A DNA stretch of 26,845 bases from Chrysochromulina tobinii (taxonomy: Eukaryota > Haptophyta > Prymnesiales > Chrysochromulinaceae), in NCBI GenBank assembly GCA_001275005.1, contig JWZX01002672.1, forward strand, positions 1 to 26,845. Reading direction: 5' to 3'. Shown in pieces: positions 25,730-26,845 of this stretch (positions are counted from its first letter, which is position 1; each line of letters starts with the position of its first letter). The position numbers and the translations under genes are program-made. The notes below the pieces were generated by a model, which saw only the letters and a program-made list of their open reading frames with translations, was not told where the DNA came from and did not search any database.

Positions 25730-26486
25730 GATGCTCTACAACCTGAAGATCTTGAAGAGCAGCGCGGGCTCTTCGACGGCGAGGAAGCCGTTTCAGAAGG
25801 CGAGCGAGACGCGCACGGCGCGCGTCTCAGTGAGCATGCTGCAGCGGGCTGCATGCCGACGGCGCACGTCCGGGCCAGCCCATATGCATGGTGTCGTGTG
25901 TACAGGTCGTGCGTGTCCCGTGTCCTGTGTCCATGCCATCCCTGTGTCCATGCCATCCCTGTGTCCATGCCATCCCTGTGTCCATGCCATCCCTGTGTCC
26001 ATGCCATCCCGAGGGCGGAGACATGAGAGAGGGCAGAGAGGGAGACGAGAGAGAGAGCGGAGCGCACAGCGAAGAGGAAGAGGCAGCGAAGGGCAAAGAG
26101 AGAGAGGGCGGAGGCCTCGCAGGCGGAATCAAGAAGAAGAAGCAGAGAAGAAGGTCGAAGGGCGCTGCTTCTCAAGTACATCGACAAGCTGCAGCTCGGC
26201 GTGAGCAACGATCTGAGCACGCGAGACAACTGAGTCCGGCACTGCCCTCTGGGGTATGAGTCTGAACCGAGTACGCGCGGGCTCGTGATCTAGCTCTGGC
26301 TCAATCTAGCTCAACCAGGCATCAGGCTCAATCCCCTCCCTTCCCCTTCCCTCCCTGTGTCTGTCCCTGGCAGGAGGCTGCTCGACTACTGCAAGGTGGA
26401 GCCCCTCGGCGGCTTCTTGCTGCGGCGTCCCCTGACCCGCGTGTGGTGCGGAGGGGGCATAGCTCTTTCCCACCAGCGCGCGGGCT
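25730..26486 (+). CDS. Fragments of an unassigned multi-exon gene (uncertain model)
   Basis: Three stretches show strong G/C third-position bias on the plus strand. The first is about 25700-25829, reading LMLYNLKILKSSAGSSTARK and ending at a GTGAGC donor. The second is 26123-26200, preceded by ctcgcag and followed by GTGAGC, reading ALLLKYIDKLQLG. The third starts after the ggcag at 26373, reading RLLDYCKVEPLGGFLLRRP. The first two join in phase 0. The third needs a different phase from the second with these sites, so at least one junction is wrong. The start at 25730 is only the first internal ATG; an upstream in-frame ATG at 25557 would translate the CAAG repeat. The family is not recognised, and the gene may continue past the window. 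Confidence 0.3.
25926..26010. repeat. 17-bp minisatellite, five perfect copies
   Basis: The unit TGTGTCCATGCCATCCC is repeated five times without change. It falls in the probable intron between the first two candidate exons of the last gene. Reading frames through it (repeated CHPCVHAIPVSMPS) are artefacts. Confidence 0.92.
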
Positions 26487-26845
26487 GCAGTACTGTATCC
26501 GCGGGAGGCACCGCCCACGCGCGAGGAGCCTGACAGCCTGTGTGCTCGGAGCGCGTGTGGACCGGAGAACCGCGGCAGGCTGGGCCGGGGCGCCGAGCGG
26601 GGGCTTGCCTGAGCGCGAGGGGTGAGGTGGCGCAAGCCGAAACCCCTCGCGACACCACGGTGTGGAGCGCGCGCCGAGCCAACCTCCCGGCATCTTTTTG
26701 ATTCCCATCCTGAGTCGAGCGGATGGCCGCTCCTCTCTTCGGTCGGACCACTGCACTCTGCCTACCGGCGAGTTGCATCACAGTGGGCCTTTGACATCGC
26801 GGGGGGCTCGAAACCAGCTTATCCACCCGGGCCTGCGTTCCTCCG
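26487..26845. other. Window end, no supported gene
   Basis: GC-rich sequence with overlapping open frames on both strands that are Arg/Ala/Pro-rich and look like shadows. It may hold further exons of the preceding gene, but none can be supported. Confidence 0.4.

Noticed and set aside
25888-26259. Protein with CHPCVHAIPVSMPS repeats, and minus-strand mirror with GMAWTQGWHGHRD repeats
   Set aside because: Both come from the 17-bp minisatellite being read in several frames.

Overview
This window looks like nuclear DNA from a photosynthetic, flagellated protist with a complex (secondary) plastid. A haptophyte or similar chromalveolate alga is the best guess. The evidence is GC-rich coding sequence with strong G/C bias at third codon positions, spliceosomal GT-AG introns, and eukaryote-only families: a jouberin-type WD40 protein, a nucleotide-sugar transporter and MMACHC. 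There is also an Obg GTPase with an N-terminal targeting extension, plus two small proteins with signal-peptide-like N-termini. No prokaryotic operon, ribosomal RNA or obvious mobile element is seen.

Layout: a jouberin/AHI1 homologue (+, 43-3414) converges on a coiled-coil gene (-, to 3933). That gene is head-to-head with a five-exon gene (+, 5420-9062) carrying a duplicated SHOCT-like motif, a Gly-rich linker and an EF-hand-like C-terminal half. Then come four minus-strand genes: a PAN-like/glycosyltransferase-like protein (9577-10992), a SHOCT-plus-membrane protein (11264-12997), a long acidic coiled-coil protein (13036-16503) and an Obg GTPase (16670-18298). The Obg gene shares a short divergent promoter with a small, probably plastid-targeted membrane protein (18452-18973), which is followed by MMACHC, the intracellular B12-processing protein (19146-19949).

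The most interesting locus is 20221-21172 on the minus strand. It encodes a type II/Prx5-like peroxiredoxin in which an in-frame TGA sits exactly where the peroxidatic cysteine belongs (Ala-Phe-Thr-Pro-Thr-TGA). About 100 bases past the real stop codon, the 3' UTR folds into a textbook SECIS element with a TGA/GA quartet, an 11-bp helix with one bulge, a CC-type apical bulge and a mini-stem. The gene therefore encodes a selenoprotein, and ordinary gene calling would cut it at the UGA. Its first exon encodes a Dpy-30/RIIa-type docking motif, giving a Dpy-30-selenoperoxiredoxin fusion. A 300-bp divergent promoter links it to an IQ-motif coiled-coil gene (21473-22615).

The right end holds a small signal-peptide/membrane protein (23045-23470), a 954-bp AT-richer spacer, a nucleotide-sugar transporter (24425-25468), and pieces of a further multi-exon plus-strand gene among microsatellites and a 17-bp minisatellite. 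Several genes (jouberin, Dpy-30-Prx, the EF-hand-like and IQ/coiled-coil proteins) fit a cilium theme. Others (Obg and the two signal-peptide membrane proteins) fit the plastid. That functional grouping is inference.
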